The notes below the pieces were generated by a model, which saw only the letters and a list, made by a program, of their open reading frames with translations, was not told where the DNA came from and did not search any database. A DNA stretch of 64,000 nt. It comes from SYLG01 sp965226945. Lineage in GTDB: Bacteria; Planctomycetota; Planctomycetia; Gemmatales; Gemmataceae. Shown here one piece after another: positions 52,701 to 61,500 of the stretch. The position numbers were made by a program, and so were the translations under genes. The stretch spans positions 7,440,001 to 7,504,000 of the forward strand of contig OZ245717.1 in assembly GCA_965226945.1 (NCBI GenBank), written 5' to 3'. Position 1 is the stretch's first letter. Each line of letters starts with the position of its first letter.

Positions 52701-52986
52701 TGTCAATGTGGTCATCGGCGGCTCCGTGCAGATCTCGGCCTACACCGGCAAGACTCCAATTCCGGTAGCCGGCGGAAAGCTCAAGATTGCCGCGCCCATC
52801 CTTTTCAGTCCCGGCAGCGAAATCGACCCCCTGACAGGAACGATCGTGACCTTGAGCGGCGCCTTGACCGGCAGTGTCAAGGTGGGCGGCAAAGGGGAGA
52901 TCGATCGGCCCAAGAGTGCTCAGTCCGGCGATCTGGCGAGCAACACGTTTACCCTACTTGCCGGCGCCAAGGTGAAGTACATTTAG
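49774..52986 (+). CDS. Large surface protein with LEDRLTPA export motif and beta-strand repeats
   Basis: ATG 49774 follows GGAGG at 8 nt. The N-terminus RELSRRRRSPNS...FFSPRIEALEDRLTPA has the arginine-rich segment and LEDRLTPA motif shared by many Gemmataceae and other planctomycete surface proteins. It has no classical signal peptide, and the motif is thought to direct export. The remaining 1040 residues contain Ig-like segments (about 230-420) and right-handed beta-helix-like repeats full of Gly, Thr, Val and Ala. Examples are GTIVLNSPVANDVILPGGTNGSGNLEFGQKLQGAG and KAVGGNANWDNP-type turns, as in autotransporter passenger domains. No beta-barrel translocator is present. It probably sits on the cell surface. 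It ends with LLAGAKVKYI, without an anchor. Confidence 0.8.
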   Translation: MRELSRRRRSPNSGLPFFSPRIEALEDRLTPAATFYWKLESASPVLDPDHALSQWNYIHSGSDAVSGSYSETSTLTMSRGPDVAAYSNVYTSTVDPTQTTKVNAKWSGAPSIILPGQVFTITDFIQADIRPNAIASVNVSAYGTTVHGLAGVKLNLFTSKTGKDLLEGSGTGSADIQFTAPKTQNADFPNPVGVTPNKPVAHIVITEYFGFLGNTGANAVQYIYDEVIGTPPAAPTLNFKTPPAGASVGQILAPVVIAMANAPAGSIVTLALGSKPDGAVLSGTVSAPVIGGVATFKGLALNVPGNYTLVASSLGLTTTSRQFQIGDQLKFVEQPLKYVLGAAQITISVVGIGPDGKVDPLLKLSDVNLTLLKNGVTTAQPATAKVTNGVIQYTLSFATTGEQMQLVASSAKALANATSASFADVLAIESVWTGNGTKVAGGNANWDNPLNWDIGQKPQSGAGQSLIFPSNAINKAPIDNMLAPANTNRFTIGDISISGNYRIAGTQPLAIAGNITASAGSDAHLAIADLLFANPATLTAGSNSQLTLEGTKGTAGQMMTVQGTGTIVLNSPVANDVILPGGTNGSGNLEFGQKLQGAGRVIMNGGTLKGGATNNFQGLIQVAAGTIAFAPSSTAKPLNSPLGVGSLVFQSAGGTITIDAGAKGAVNLSNKTTYDLQQGKTLFPQGTLTFVKPVVLKSSSEIDPASAAVVGITDLSSDMALANLALAGAGTTNLLGALTATVLVSGKVKLAGKFAGTGQVVLTDHSSALESTLTNAFKGAIDVQKGTILLGGSGPLGTGDLNLGSAGQVVTVKVATSATLTNAHLTLDGTTVAMLPSQATKGNSFTLNVAGAVQVKTASTFQAPSGTNSVNFKGAIAGAALALECTAILGGTLSAPLTIHDGGSVALDTKFGGTGNLTVQGGMLSSVNHVQSYTGSISLVSGVISLGSATANLGVGAFSLLGGTLRLPVAIATLTNVNVVIGGSVQISAYTGKTPIPVAGGKLKIAAPILFSPGSEIDPLTGTIVTLSGALTGSVKVGGKGEIDRPKSAQSGDLASNTFTLLAGAKVKYI

Positions 52987-53224
52987 CATGCCGTTTCTCC
53001 GGTGATTGGCATCACTTGGGAGGAGCAGGCTCCCGAATCAATATTTTTGGCTCTTTTCGGATGGATTTTGCTAAGCGATATCACATCGGTTCAGAAATGA
53101 TCCTAGGAATCCTACATCGATGACAGCTTGGATTGCCCCGATCGTTGACAGGTTATCAGAAAGGAGCGACAATAGAGACGGATATGTCGCTGGTGCCCAT
53201 TGAGTCGATTGGGAGGAGGAGGCG
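52987..53224. other. Intergenic region, 238 bp, with promoter candidate
   Basis: It separates the surface protein gene from the next gene. TTGACA-17-GACAAT at 53145-53173 is the only promoter-like pair I noted. Confidence 0.4.
53145..53173 (+). promoter_or_regulatory. Candidate promoter for the gene at 53225
   Basis: TTGACA (53145-53150), a 17-bp spacer and GACAAT (53168-53173) fit a sigma70 promoter with four of six -10 matches. A start near 53180 leaves a 45-nt leader with a strong ribosome site. Confidence 0.4.
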
Positions 53225-53692
53225 ATGAAACGGCTAGGTCTCCTTGTCTATGTCCTTTTTTTCGTGTTTGCGTCCGTCCTGATCGTGACCGCAGAGGGCT
53301 CAAAACAAAGAGAAGTCCGCCCACCTTTCGGTTCGACCTCTGAACCTGCGGCGACGGAATCCTTGTTAACCGCTCGTGCCGCATTTGCGGCGCTCGTGGA
53401 ACGGAGGAATGCGCCAGATGGGGGTGTTCTCAAGCAACTGGAATTTACGGAATTGGCAGGAACTAAGATCTTGGTGAAAAACCACAGTTCGCCGCCAGGA
53501 TGCCTTCCCTCCTGGTCTCCTGTTCGGTTGTACCTTCAAGGGCGAGCGTATGAGTTCGTTAGAGCGTTCAATAACCAGGCCATGCAAAAGGCCAAGTATT
53601 CACCGCCAGCGTGGTATCGAGGCGATTTCACCTGGCAGGACGGAAAGTGGGTGGCCTCGCCGGCCAGGTCGGCAAAAACTTCCATCCGCTAA
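53225..53692 (+). CDS. Hypothetical exported protein
   Basis: GGGAGGAGGAGG immediately before ATG 53225 is a strong ribosome site. The 155-residue protein begins MKRLGLLVYVLFFVFASVLIVTA, a signal peptide or membrane anchor. The mature part, TARAAFAALVERRNAPDGGVLKQLEFTELAGTKIL and YEFVRAFNNQAMQ, matches no family I know. It lies just upstream of the degraded locus hit by the IS element. Confidence 0.65.
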   Translation: MKRLGLLVYVLFFVFASVLIVTAEGSKQREVRPPFGSTSEPAATESLLTARAAFAALVERRNAPDGGVLKQLEFTELAGTKILVKNHSSPPGCLPSWSPVRLYLQGRAYEFVRAFNNQAMQKAKYSPPAWYRGDFTWQDGKWVASPARSAKTSIR

Positions 53693-53700
53693 ATGTTCTG

Positions 53701-54150
53701 ATGATCGAACTTAGAAATTCTCCGATGCTCAAGCCCATCACCCTGAAACCCGCCACTTATCTGGTTCTCGCGATTGGAATTTTACTGATCATTCTTTGTC
53801 TTACCGGCTCCATTTGGTTTGCTACTTACTAATTGATTAAAAATTATTACGAAAAACATTGTGGAGAACAAAGTCCGACATTTACAGCTTACAAGGATGC
53901 GAGGAACTACGGAACCGTTGATGAGCTTTTGTCAGGCGTCAAGAAGCACCGGGACGCCAAGGAGTATTGAGCCGTTGTCAATATTTTAAAAATGGCTGAT
54001 ACAGATCAATTGGTCGCGGCGGAACTTACCAAGCCCTCGCCCAGATTCATCGTAATTAGTGGTGACGGTCCGGTTGCTCATGGAATTGTGCTGGTTCAGC
54101 GTGAACTGGAAGAATTGGCTCAACGAGTTAGTTACAAGTTGGCCTCAATT
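53701..54150 (+). pseudogene. Degraded gene fragment truncated by the IS element
   Basis: One frame reads MLKPITLKPATYLVLAIGILLIILCLTGSIWFATY (from ATG 53725, a TM segment), stops at TAA 53830-53832, and continues IKNYYEKHCGEQSPTFTAYKDARNYGTVDELLSGVKKHRDAKEY to TGA 53968-53970. It then continues as ILKMADTDQLVAAELTKPSPRFIVISG and QRELEELAQRVSYKLASI to the IS. The next in-frame stop is the first three bases of the IS itself. Composition stays protein-like across both internal stops, so this is best read as a decayed gene. It could instead be a small TM gene followed by remnants. The family is unknown. Confidence 0.55.
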
Positions 54151-54156
54151 TGAGGT

Positions 54157-55523
54157 TCAAGGTATTGTAGGATTGTTGATTTTCGGATCTACGGGTTCCT
54201 CCCTGGGTTTCTCGTTACTTCGGATGTCAGGCAGTATGGGCAAAGTTACGGCGAGCCTTTTGCAAAGGTCGATTGCCGCGTCATACGGCGATTGACTCGT
54301 GGCTTTGGTCCACAAGTCCAAGGCGTTTCCAGATCGGCCGCATTTGAAGCAGTGGAAGGCGTTCTTGTCCAAGTTGGCCGAGAAGCAGCGAGAGATTCCG
54401 GAAGTAGATCCATGAAGTGGGCATGGACCGCGTCGCTGTGCACCTTGGCTGGTCGTGGGCTGGAATCCAAGCAACGATAGTACGGCCGCAAGGCTCACGG
54501 CCGCTTTGACAGCAATGAAGTCGATGGCTGGCCGAACCGGCGCTGCGGACGGCCGCAGCGGCTCTTGGCGTTGAGCCTGACGCATCTGTTGGCGCCGCTC
54601 ACGTGCTTCATTGAGCTTCCTGTCCCGTTCGAGGAAGATCTCTTTGTCCTTGCCATTGAGTCTGTCCTGGGGGGTGACATATCCGATCGCGGAGTTGAGG
54701 CGGACGGTGTTGTAGTGGGTGGTGAAATCCGTAACCAAGCGTCGCGCGTCTTCGAGGGACAGCGGCACCATCACCCGGATGCACTCGCCTTTAAGCGTCT
54801 TGTGCCAGCGCTCGATCTTGCCGTTGGATTGGGGGTAATACGGCGATGTTTTGACATGGGTCATGCCAGCAACGCGAATGAATTCCTTGAAGTCCTTGGC
54901 AACGAACTGAGGTCCATTGTCGCTGATGATCCGCGGCCTTGCATCGGGGTGGCTTTCGCGGGCGCGCTGTAGGATGGTTTCCACATCGGATTCCTCCATT
55001 TTCTCCCGGATTTCCCAATGAACGATGAAGCGGCTTGCTCCGTCGAGGACTGAACAGAGGAAGTAAAAGGTGCCGGCAATGTTGAGGTAACTGACATCAA
55101 TGTGCCAGTGCTCATGCGGGACGAGCGGTTGAACGAAGCCCGTACCCTTCTTTGAAGGCGCAGGTGAAGAACCGGCCAGCAATCCAGCGCGTTTCAACAC
55201 GCGATAGACGCTGGCCGGACTGCATGCGACAACATCGGCATCGAGCATCATGAACGTCAGGCGCCGATAGCCTTCGAGTGGATGAAGCCGATTGAATACG
55301 CGGATCTTCTCCTTCTCATCATCGGTCAGCCAATGATCGCGCGGCACCAGCGCATTGTGCTCGTTCACCTTGCCGAAGCGCTGCTTCCAATCGTGAAACT
55401 TGCTGGAACCGATGCCGACCCAGCCGACAAAACGTGCCTTCGGAATCTCGGTCTTGCCATTCCAGAGGTTGATGAAATCAACAACGATATCACGGGTATC
55501 GTGAGGAACCCAGCAGCCTTTCA
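54157..55523 (-). CDS. IS3 transposase OrfB with C-terminal CHC2 zinc finger
   Basis: OrfB is probably made as a fusion to OrfA by -1 frameshifting; its frame is open upstream of the GTG at 55368 through the A7 slip site. The integrase core has HWHIDVSYLNIAGTFYFLCSVLDGASRF (first Asp), ISDNGPQFVAKDFKEF (second Asp) and YYPQSNGKIERWHKTLK (catalytic Glu), the DDE triad. After about residue 270 comes an extension with RRGPCPLHGSTSGISRCFSANLDKNAFHCFKCGRSGNALDLW. This has the C-x2-H...C-x2-C ligands and FxCGxxGNxLDL pattern of the CHC2 zinc ribbon of DnaG primases. Such an extension is not part of ordinary IS3 transposases. Confidence 0.85.
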
Positions 55524-55835
55524 GGTCTCCCCAAGCTCTTTTTTTAAAAGGACATGCTCTTCCATGAGCTCAGCAAGCACGGCGTCCTTACGCTGAAGCT
55601 TTGCCTCAAGCCGCTCGATCTTCTGGTTCTTGGCATCCTCGACCGCCTTCGACTTGCGGCCGTTATCGAACGCTGTGTGGCCGTTCTCGAAAAACTCCTT
55701 GAGCCAGGCATAAAACTGGGTCGGGTAAATGTCGTACTCATCGCACAAATCCGACACCGCGACCTTGTCGATCAGGTGCCTCTTGAGGATTGCTACCTTC
55801 TCACTGCCCGAAAAATGACGCCGTGCCTTTTTCAT
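55521..55835 (-). CDS. IS3 transposase OrfA (helix-turn-helix)
   Basis: The 104-residue protein begins MKKARRHFSGSEKVAILKRHLIDKVAVSDLCDEYDIYPTQFYAWLKEF, a helix-turn-helix of the transposase 8 family. A leucine-zipper-like coiled coil follows (IERLEAKLQRKDAVLAELMEEHVLLKKELG). Its last codons include TTA AAA AAA, the slip site into OrfB. The ATG is preceded by GAGGGTG inside the inverted repeat. Confidence 0.9.
   Translation of the reverse strand: MKKARRHFSGSEKVAILKRHLIDKVAVSDLCDEYDIYPTQFYAWLKEFFENGHTAFDNGRKSKAVEDAKNQKIERLEAKLQRKDAVLAELMEEHVLLKKELGET
55539..55545 (-). promoter_or_regulatory. Programmed -1 frameshift site A AAA AAA
   Basis: Seven A on the transcript occur near the end of orfA in the phase A-AAA-AAA, the classic IS3 slippery heptamer. 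OrfB is in the -1 frame and open through this point, as predicted for an OrfAB fusion. Confidence 0.75.
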
Positions 55836-55851
55836 CGCGATTCACCCTCAG

Positions 55852-56076
55852 GTTAAAATTAACCCGATCGGGCCGATCTTCCAGTTCCGGCTGAGGCAAA
55901 ACAGAATCGAGAACCCTTACGATATCTATGAAAAATATCAGTTCGTGTCCTTTCCTGACACGACGGACTTCATTTGGGACGATCCTGGCCACGATTTTTG
56001 GATCCTTTGGGCCATTGATTTCACCCGTCGATATAACTGCAAACTCGAATCCGAGATGAAGAAGAAGCAAAAGTGA
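55852..56076 (+). pseudogene. Gene remnant to the right of the IS element
   Basis: A 74-codon frame without a start codon reads VKINPIGPIFQFRLRQNRIENPYDIYEKYQFVSFPDTTDFIWDDPGHDFWILWAIDFTRRYNCKLE and ends KKKQK at TGA 56074. It has strong protein-like composition. It is probably the 3' part of a locus broken by the IS, perhaps the one seen at 53701-54150. Removing the IS as bounded here does not restore one frame, so the site is rearranged or the boundary is slightly off. No family is recognised. Confidence 0.5.
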
Positions 56077-56137
56077 GCGCTGGATGGGCCTGGTCACTCG
56101 ACGGCACGTCCTCGGTGTCACCTGGCAAGTTCCAATG

Positions 56138-56166
56138 AAAAAGCCGGCCGGGAAACCCAGGCCGGC
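56138..56166 (-). terminator. Terminator of the sigma/membrane-protein operon
   Basis: GCCGGCC (56143-56149) pairs with GGCCGGC (56160-56166), extended by GGG/CCC inside the loop. It is followed on the minus strand by TTTTTC. It lies 28 bp past the stop at 56194. Confidence 0.75.
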
Positions 56167-56193
56167 CTGTTGAGTTTGCTGTCGTTCTTACTA

Positions 56194-57552
56194 TTACTTC
56201 TTCAAGTCGAACGGCAAATCCGAAACATTTACATCGCGAACCTTGAGGTCGGCATAGACCGCCCTCGGAATGTTCGTACCTTTCAGGGTGAACCAGCAGA
56301 CGATCTGCTTTTCGTCGCCGAGTTTGGCGCCGGCTCCCACATAGTGGAAAGATCCAGCCGCGGTATGATCGTCGACAAACTGCTGGACCGGCGAACGATA
56401 GATCTCTCGCATGAGGAACTTGTCACGCTGCGCGATCATTTCCTTGTCGGCACCGGATTGCTTCTCTTCAGATAGCTGGCTCACCTGATTGAATTTTGCC
56501 GAGTCGAAGGCGGCGAATGGCGAATCGGGGAACGTTCCGCCGTTAAATTTCACGCACGCGGCCAGATAGGTGGCCATCTCTTCTTCGGTGACCGTCGCCT
56601 TGACCCCTTTCTCCAGCGTGTAGCCCGCGGGGGTATCGAGGCTGAAATCCCTGGCATCGACTTTGGGGTTCAGGTCGATTTCATGCGCCAACGAGGCGAT
56701 CGGCATCATCATGTAGAAAGTCTTCTCGGAGGGTTTCTTGCCATCAATTGCCGTCTCGAGATCGAGATCGCGTTGATTGGGCATCCAGATCCCGAGGAGG
56801 CGCTTGGAGGTTTCATCGAAGTAAAAATCGCGCCGAGAAGGGCCGTTGACGCCGCCTTCATCGATGATCGCTCGAACGACATTGGCCTGTTTTTGATCGA
56901 TCTCTTTTTTGCCTTGCAGGGAGATCGAATTGACGGGCAGGGAATTGGCGACCTTGCGATCGCGGACGGCCTCTCCCACCCAGGCAAACGGACCTCGCGC
57001 GTCGGGCAGGCCGGAAGGAAGCTTGAGTACCGCTTTTTTGTCCTTGAGGTTGAGCCTCAACGTCCGTCCAGCCCGGACATCGGTGATTTCCACGGCATAG
57101 GCATTTCCTTCGGGGTCGAACAACGTCTCGCGGTATTGGCCAGGGTGCCGGTAGGCGTGCAGACGCCGTTCTGGCTGGATCCAGGTGCGTTCCTTGTCCG
57201 CGCTCGTCATCCGGATGTAAAACGTGGTCGTCCAGGTCATCGTCTTGGGGTCGTCAATCCCGGGAATCGTCCCAGCGAAGGCGGTTTTCTCCATCCCCGG
57301 CGGCCAGAAAAAGAAAATGGCGCATCCGGCCAACACCAGCGTCGCGGTGATCCAGTTCGTCGATTTCATGATCGTTCTCCAATAAGTTGGGTTTGCAGCT
57401 TGAGTCGTGAGGGATAGCGAAGTTTTCAGGACTTCGGAATGGGCTCGGCTCCATGATTGAAAGTCAGGTGGAGGCGATTCGCCAAGTCCCTTGCGCAGGC
57501 GTTCCTCCCACGGTTCCTCGCGATTCTTCGAAAACGGTTCGGTCATGGTCAT
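56194..57552 (-). CDS. Membrane-anchored protein coupled to an ECF sigma factor
   Basis: The product (452 aa) has a cytoplasmic N-terminus of about 65 residues (EPFSKNREEPWEERLRKGLGESPPPDFQSW), one TM helix (NWITATLVLAGCAIFFFWPPG) and a large outer domain. The outer domain has YVFRVAR-like beta strands such as TWTTTFYIRMTSADKERTWIQPERRLHAYRHPGQYRETLFDPEGNAYAVEI. The arrangement suggests a membrane anti-sigma or accessory factor; outer domains of this kind recall LolA-like lipoprotein-carrier folds, which is weak inference. Its ATG overlaps the sigma stop as ATGA, indicating translational coupling. Confidence 0.65.
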   Translation of the reverse strand: MTMTEPFSKNREEPWEERLRKGLGESPPPDFQSWSRAHSEVLKTSLSLTTQAANPTYWRTIMKSTNWITATLVLAGCAIFFFWPPGMEKTAFAGTIPGIDDPKTMTWTTTFYIRMTSADKERTWIQPERRLHAYRHPGQYRETLFDPEGNAYAVEITDVRAGRTLRLNLKDKKAVLKLPSGLPDARGPFAWVGEAVRDRKVANSLPVNSISLQGKKEIDQKQANVVRAIIDEGGVNGPSRRDFYFDETSKRLLGIWMPNQRDLDLETAIDGKKPSEKTFYMMMPIASLAHEIDLNPKVDARDFSLDTPAGYTLEKGVKATVTEEEMATYLAACVKFNGGTFPDSPFAAFDSAKFNQVSQLSEEKQSGADKEMIAQRDKFLMREIYRSPVQQFVDDHTAAGSFHYVGAGAKLGDEKQIVCWFTLKGTNIPRAVYADLKVRDVNVSDLPFDLKK

Positions 57553-58094
57553 GGTCTCCTTTTGGGCGCCGCTTGTTGGTCAAGCTGCTCATCAAGTAAC
57601 TGGGCCAACTTGACACGGGCCCGTTGCAGCCGGCCATGCACGCCTGGCACCGTAAGGCCAGACGCCATGGCAATTTCTTCGTAGCTAAGCGATCCGAAAT
57701 AGCGCAAAACCACAATTTCGCGCGTCACCTCGTCGAGCTGTCGCAATGCCTCCTGCACCTGCATGCGTAGGGCCGCCGCCTCGGGGTCGGTGCCAGGACC
57801 TTGATCGTCCTCCAGGGGCTCATGGCCCGGGCGCCTGTCGCTCATTCGCGATGCGGTCCGCCGGCAGATCGTACCGAGCCACTCAGGGAAGCGCTCGGGG
57901 TTTTTGAGCGCCGACAAGGTGCGGCAGGCGACCGCAAATGCCTCCTGCGCGGTATCTTCGGCCAGGTGAAGATCGGTCAGCCTGGCCCGGGCAATTGCGA
58001 CTGCGAGACGATAATGGCGCTCGTAAAGCTGGCCGAAACTCGCCTGGTCTCCCTGAATGGCTGCCTGCACAAGTTCCGCATCCGAGCGCTCCAC
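57549..58094 (-). CDS. ECF sigma factor
   Basis: This 181-residue sigma has region 2 (FGQLYERHYRLAVAIARARLTDLHLAEDTAQEAFAVACRTLSALKNPERFPEWLGTICRRTA) and region 4 (LRQLDEVTREIVVLRYFGSLSYEEIAMASGLTVPGVHGRLQRARVKL). The start codon is GTG 58094 with a weak AAGGA upstream. It lacks a C-terminal extension, so it likely depends on the membrane protein encoded next in the operon for control. Confidence 0.9.
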   Translation of the reverse strand: MERSDAELVQAAIQGDQASFGQLYERHYRLAVAIARARLTDLHLAEDTAQEAFAVACRTLSALKNPERFPEWLGTICRRTASRMSDRRPGHEPLEDDQGPGTDPEAAALRMQVQEALRQLDEVTREIVVLRYFGSLSYEEIAMASGLTVPGVHGRLQRARVKLAQLLDEQLDQQAAPKRRP

Positions 58095-58501
58095 GGTGGT
58101 TTTTGTCCTTCTTGCCTGGGAGATTTTCTCGCCGACATGAGATTAGTGGCAGCAAGAGAGGGAAATGGAACGCCGGCTTTGAGATTTTTCTACGCAGATC
58201 GCGAAATTGAGGTGCGGCAGGGAGCGCCATCGCGATCAATCGGATGCGGGAAGGGATCAAGCGACGCGTGAAATCGGGAAATGGCGGATGCTCAGGATTG
58301 GGGGCCTCTCACACAGGAGAGCCTTTTGGGAAAGAATGAAAAGTCAGAGAAAACGAAAAAGGGGCGACCGGTTGACCGGTCACCCCATGAAGAAATTTCG
58401 GAATTTCGTATTCCGTGATTGGCCTGCATCCGGTTTGGCGCCGCGGCCGCTCGATTCGATTTGGCGCACGGCCAAAGGAATCGCGTTGAGCCGCCCTTGA
58501 A
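58095..58501. other. Intergenic region, 407 bp
   Basis: It contains the terminator of the giant kinase (58356-58386) and should hold the promoter of the sigma gene at 58094. I see no gene. Confidence 0.4.
58356..58386 (-). terminator. Terminator of the giant kinase gene
   Basis: Arms 58361-58372 and 58375-58386 form a 12-bp stem with one G-T wobble and a 2-nt gap, followed on the minus strand by five T. Confidence 0.75.
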
Positions 58502-61500
58502 CTACCTTCTTAGGGCAGCTCCAGGGGAGGGCGCGCCACCCAAACCTGGCTGTCCTTCCCTCGCTCCGCTCGCGGGCTGGTCGAGCTTCGGGTCAGACTT
58601 ATCTTTTTCATGGCTTTGACCCTCTTTCCTTGCGGCATAGTTCTTCATCGCCTTGAGGATCCTTTGTTCCACGTCCCCATGAACCCGCTTGAACTCCGGG
58701 CGAGTCGTCCCGAATTTTGTGGGCAGGGCCTCCTTTTCGGGTGCGAGATTCAAGCGCAAACCCTCGCCCTTAACTTCATAGATCCCCCGTTTTCCCTCTT
58801 GAGGAAACTGAATCCTCGCGGGAATGAACTCATTTTGCACCTGAAACCGAGCTGCCCAAATGGGCTCGGTGCCCCGAATGCGTGCATGCCAGCCGCTGGT
58901 GAAGACATAGTAATCGCTGTCTTCCTTGGGTGTCGTGGTGCTTTCCGGGGAGGCATCGAGTTCCCAAACTCCTTCGAGTGATGCGGACGATTTGACCGCG
59001 GGGCGGCCGCCTTCGTTGCTTGTTCGGCCCAATCGTTCACCCGTCGTGGCCGAACGCAACCCGCCTACCGTGTCGGATGCCCCCTCCTTCGAGGTCTCCT
59101 CTGACGGTTTGACAGGATTGGCATTTTCCCCCGGGGGTTTGGCACGCTGATTCGGGACCGGAGGACTCGAAGCCTCAGGCGGCCGGCCGGGAATCCTTCT
59201 GCCGGCGGAGTCGAGGATACTTTGCCCCGCTCTCGGCCTTTCCGAAGCGTCCTCCCGTTTCTCGGAGCGCTCTTGATCGTCGCGCGCCTCGGCTGCACGC
59301 GAATTTGCCGAGGGAGGAGGCGCTTCTCGGCCGCGATTGGGAGACCGCTCTAGCTCCTCAACCGGACTTGCCTGCCTACGACTCCAGCTCAGATCGCCAA
59401 AGTCGATGCCTGCCTGCATGGCGTGATCGCAATGACGAATCCAACTGCCCCGGATCGACATTCCATCGTTGGAGCAATTCAGCATCACCTCGCCGGTTTT
59501 TCCGTCCGGTTCATTCCAGGCTCCGGAGAAGGCATTGGTTTTTTCGGACATCGGCGCCAGCGTGAATTTACCCTGTCGACCATTTTCCCGATTGTGGTAG
59601 CTCCCCTGGAGGGACCCCTTGCGCTTCACATCCATCCCTTGACGAATCTCCACGCTACCCCACTCGCCGCCGGACCAAGAACCTTCAAGGATGTGACGGC
59701 GCCTGCCCGGGTCCAGGCCCATGAGATTGCCAGAGCCAACGATCCCGTTCTGTGATCCTGCTGGCGAACCGGGCGGAGGGCCGTTCATCGTGCTAAGCGC
59801 CTTCATCATCGATTCGATTTCGTGGATTTGATCCACGGGACCGCGAACGATCAGCACATTGTTAGGGCCATCCGCCTCCATACTCAGGAGTGACGTACTC
59901 ATTTTGGAATCGCGGAGCATTCCCTTGAGGACTTCCGCGACGCTGGACGGACGGAGGGACCCAGTAGAAATCCGGGAGGTTTTCATTGACGTCAGCCCAA
60001 GGATCTGACTGGCAATTTCGACCTGCACTTCCGGGATTGCGAACACCAATACCAAATGGGGGTTGACGGCTTGGATCTTCACCTCCGGGCGGTTTTTATG
60101 AATTTCGCTGAGAGTACGAGCTAACTGTTCGGCCGTTCCGGCAGCGACGCTGTACTGACGCAGACCCGCTGCGGTAGCGGCGCTATGCTGTTGCTCAGAG
60201 GGGGGACGTTCCGCCATCGGCTTTTGACCGACGCCGCTCTTTTCCGTGGGATGCGCCACCTCTGCGGGGGCAACAACTCCCTCGCCCGACATGCCAGGCC
60301 TACCTCGCATCCGACCTCTCGAACTGCTTGGCGTCCCATCAGTTGTCCCTTCGGATCCCAGCAAAATTCCTTCCTTGCTCATGCCGCCGGGGCGCCCTCC
60401 CATTGGCGGCGTGCCACCATATCCTTCGCTACCTCCTGTGCGTCCCATGGGTGCCATGCCGGCCCCAAATCCCATGCCAGGCACCCCTCCTCCTGGCGCC
60501 ATCATGGTGTCCCCCATTCCGGGCTTGCTTCCAGGCATACCCATGCCCGGCATGCCTCCCATGCCAGGCATCCCCATGCCCGGCATGCCTCCAGGCCCCC
60601 TGCCACGGGGCCCCGGATTCATGCCGGGCACGCTGCCCGGCGGCTTTCGGATCGTCGAATCGGAACCTTCCTCCATGCCTGCTGGTGATACCCCTGGCAT
60701 TCCGCCTGGCTGCATATTTCTCCCAGGTGCCATGCCGCCACCGCCGGGCATGCCGGGCATACCGGCTGGGCCCACCGCACCCGTTGGTACGCCGCCGGGC
60801 ATTCCCTCGGAGGGCATGGTGCCACCAGACATCTGGCCTGACGACATTCCGGGCATCACGCCTGCCGGCGTTCCAGGCATCCCCGCCGGGCCCGAACTGC
60901 CCGCTGGCCCCATCCCCGGCATCGCCATACCCCCTGAGCCCATGCTGCCCGCTGGCCCCATCCCCGGCATCGCCATACCCCCTGAGCCCATGCTGCCCCC
61001 TGGTGGCATTCCCGGCCCAGGCATACCCGTCGAACCCATGCTGCCTGCTGGTCCCATCGACGCTCCCGGCATACCTCCCGGGCTCATGCTGCCCGGCGAT
61101 CCCATTCCGGGCATGCCGCCGGGATAAGAGAATCCAGGCCCGCTGGACGTTGCCTGTCCGGCTCTCGTTTCTCGAACCCAGGCCAGATCGGCGAGGCGTG
61201 GAGTCCCCGGATTGATCCTTGATTTCAGGTCGGTGGTTGCGGCTCCGCGCAATTCCTCCTTGACCAGCCGCAGGGACATATCGCCAAAGCGGTCTTCGCC
61301 TTCGTCCCAGGTCCCATTAAAGCGCTGTTCAATACGCGACCATTTCAGGCGAATTTTTCCCGTGCCTTTTCCGAGCGTCTCGGAATAAGTGCCCGTGCAC
61401 TCACCCGGAGTGGGCTGGGTCAAGACCACTTGCCCCCACTCGCTACTCGTCCAGGTTCCAGCGATTTGCGGCGGCCCGGTGAGTTGATACCCAAAAATTC

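Larger units (their letters stand above)
54151..55850 (-). mobile_element. IS3-type insertion sequence (about 1.7 kb)
   Basis: Boundaries are tentative. The left end TGAGGTTCAA at 54151 and the right end, read inward TGAGGGTGAA from 55850, match in 8 of the first 10 bases and begin with TG, as IS3 ends do. OrfA (55521-55835) and OrfB (54157 upward) lie in between with a -1 frameshift site. I could not find a target duplication. Fragments of a disrupted plus-strand locus lie on both sides. Confidence 0.7.

Noticed and set aside
53968..53970. A second in-frame TGA as a selenocysteine codon
   Set aside because: The same frame already has a TAA upstream and an IS at its end, so decay is the simpler view.
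60328..61215. Plus-strand Pro/Cys-rich open frames over the kinase repeats
   Set aside because: They arise from the repeated Gly-Met-Pro codons of the minus-strand gene.
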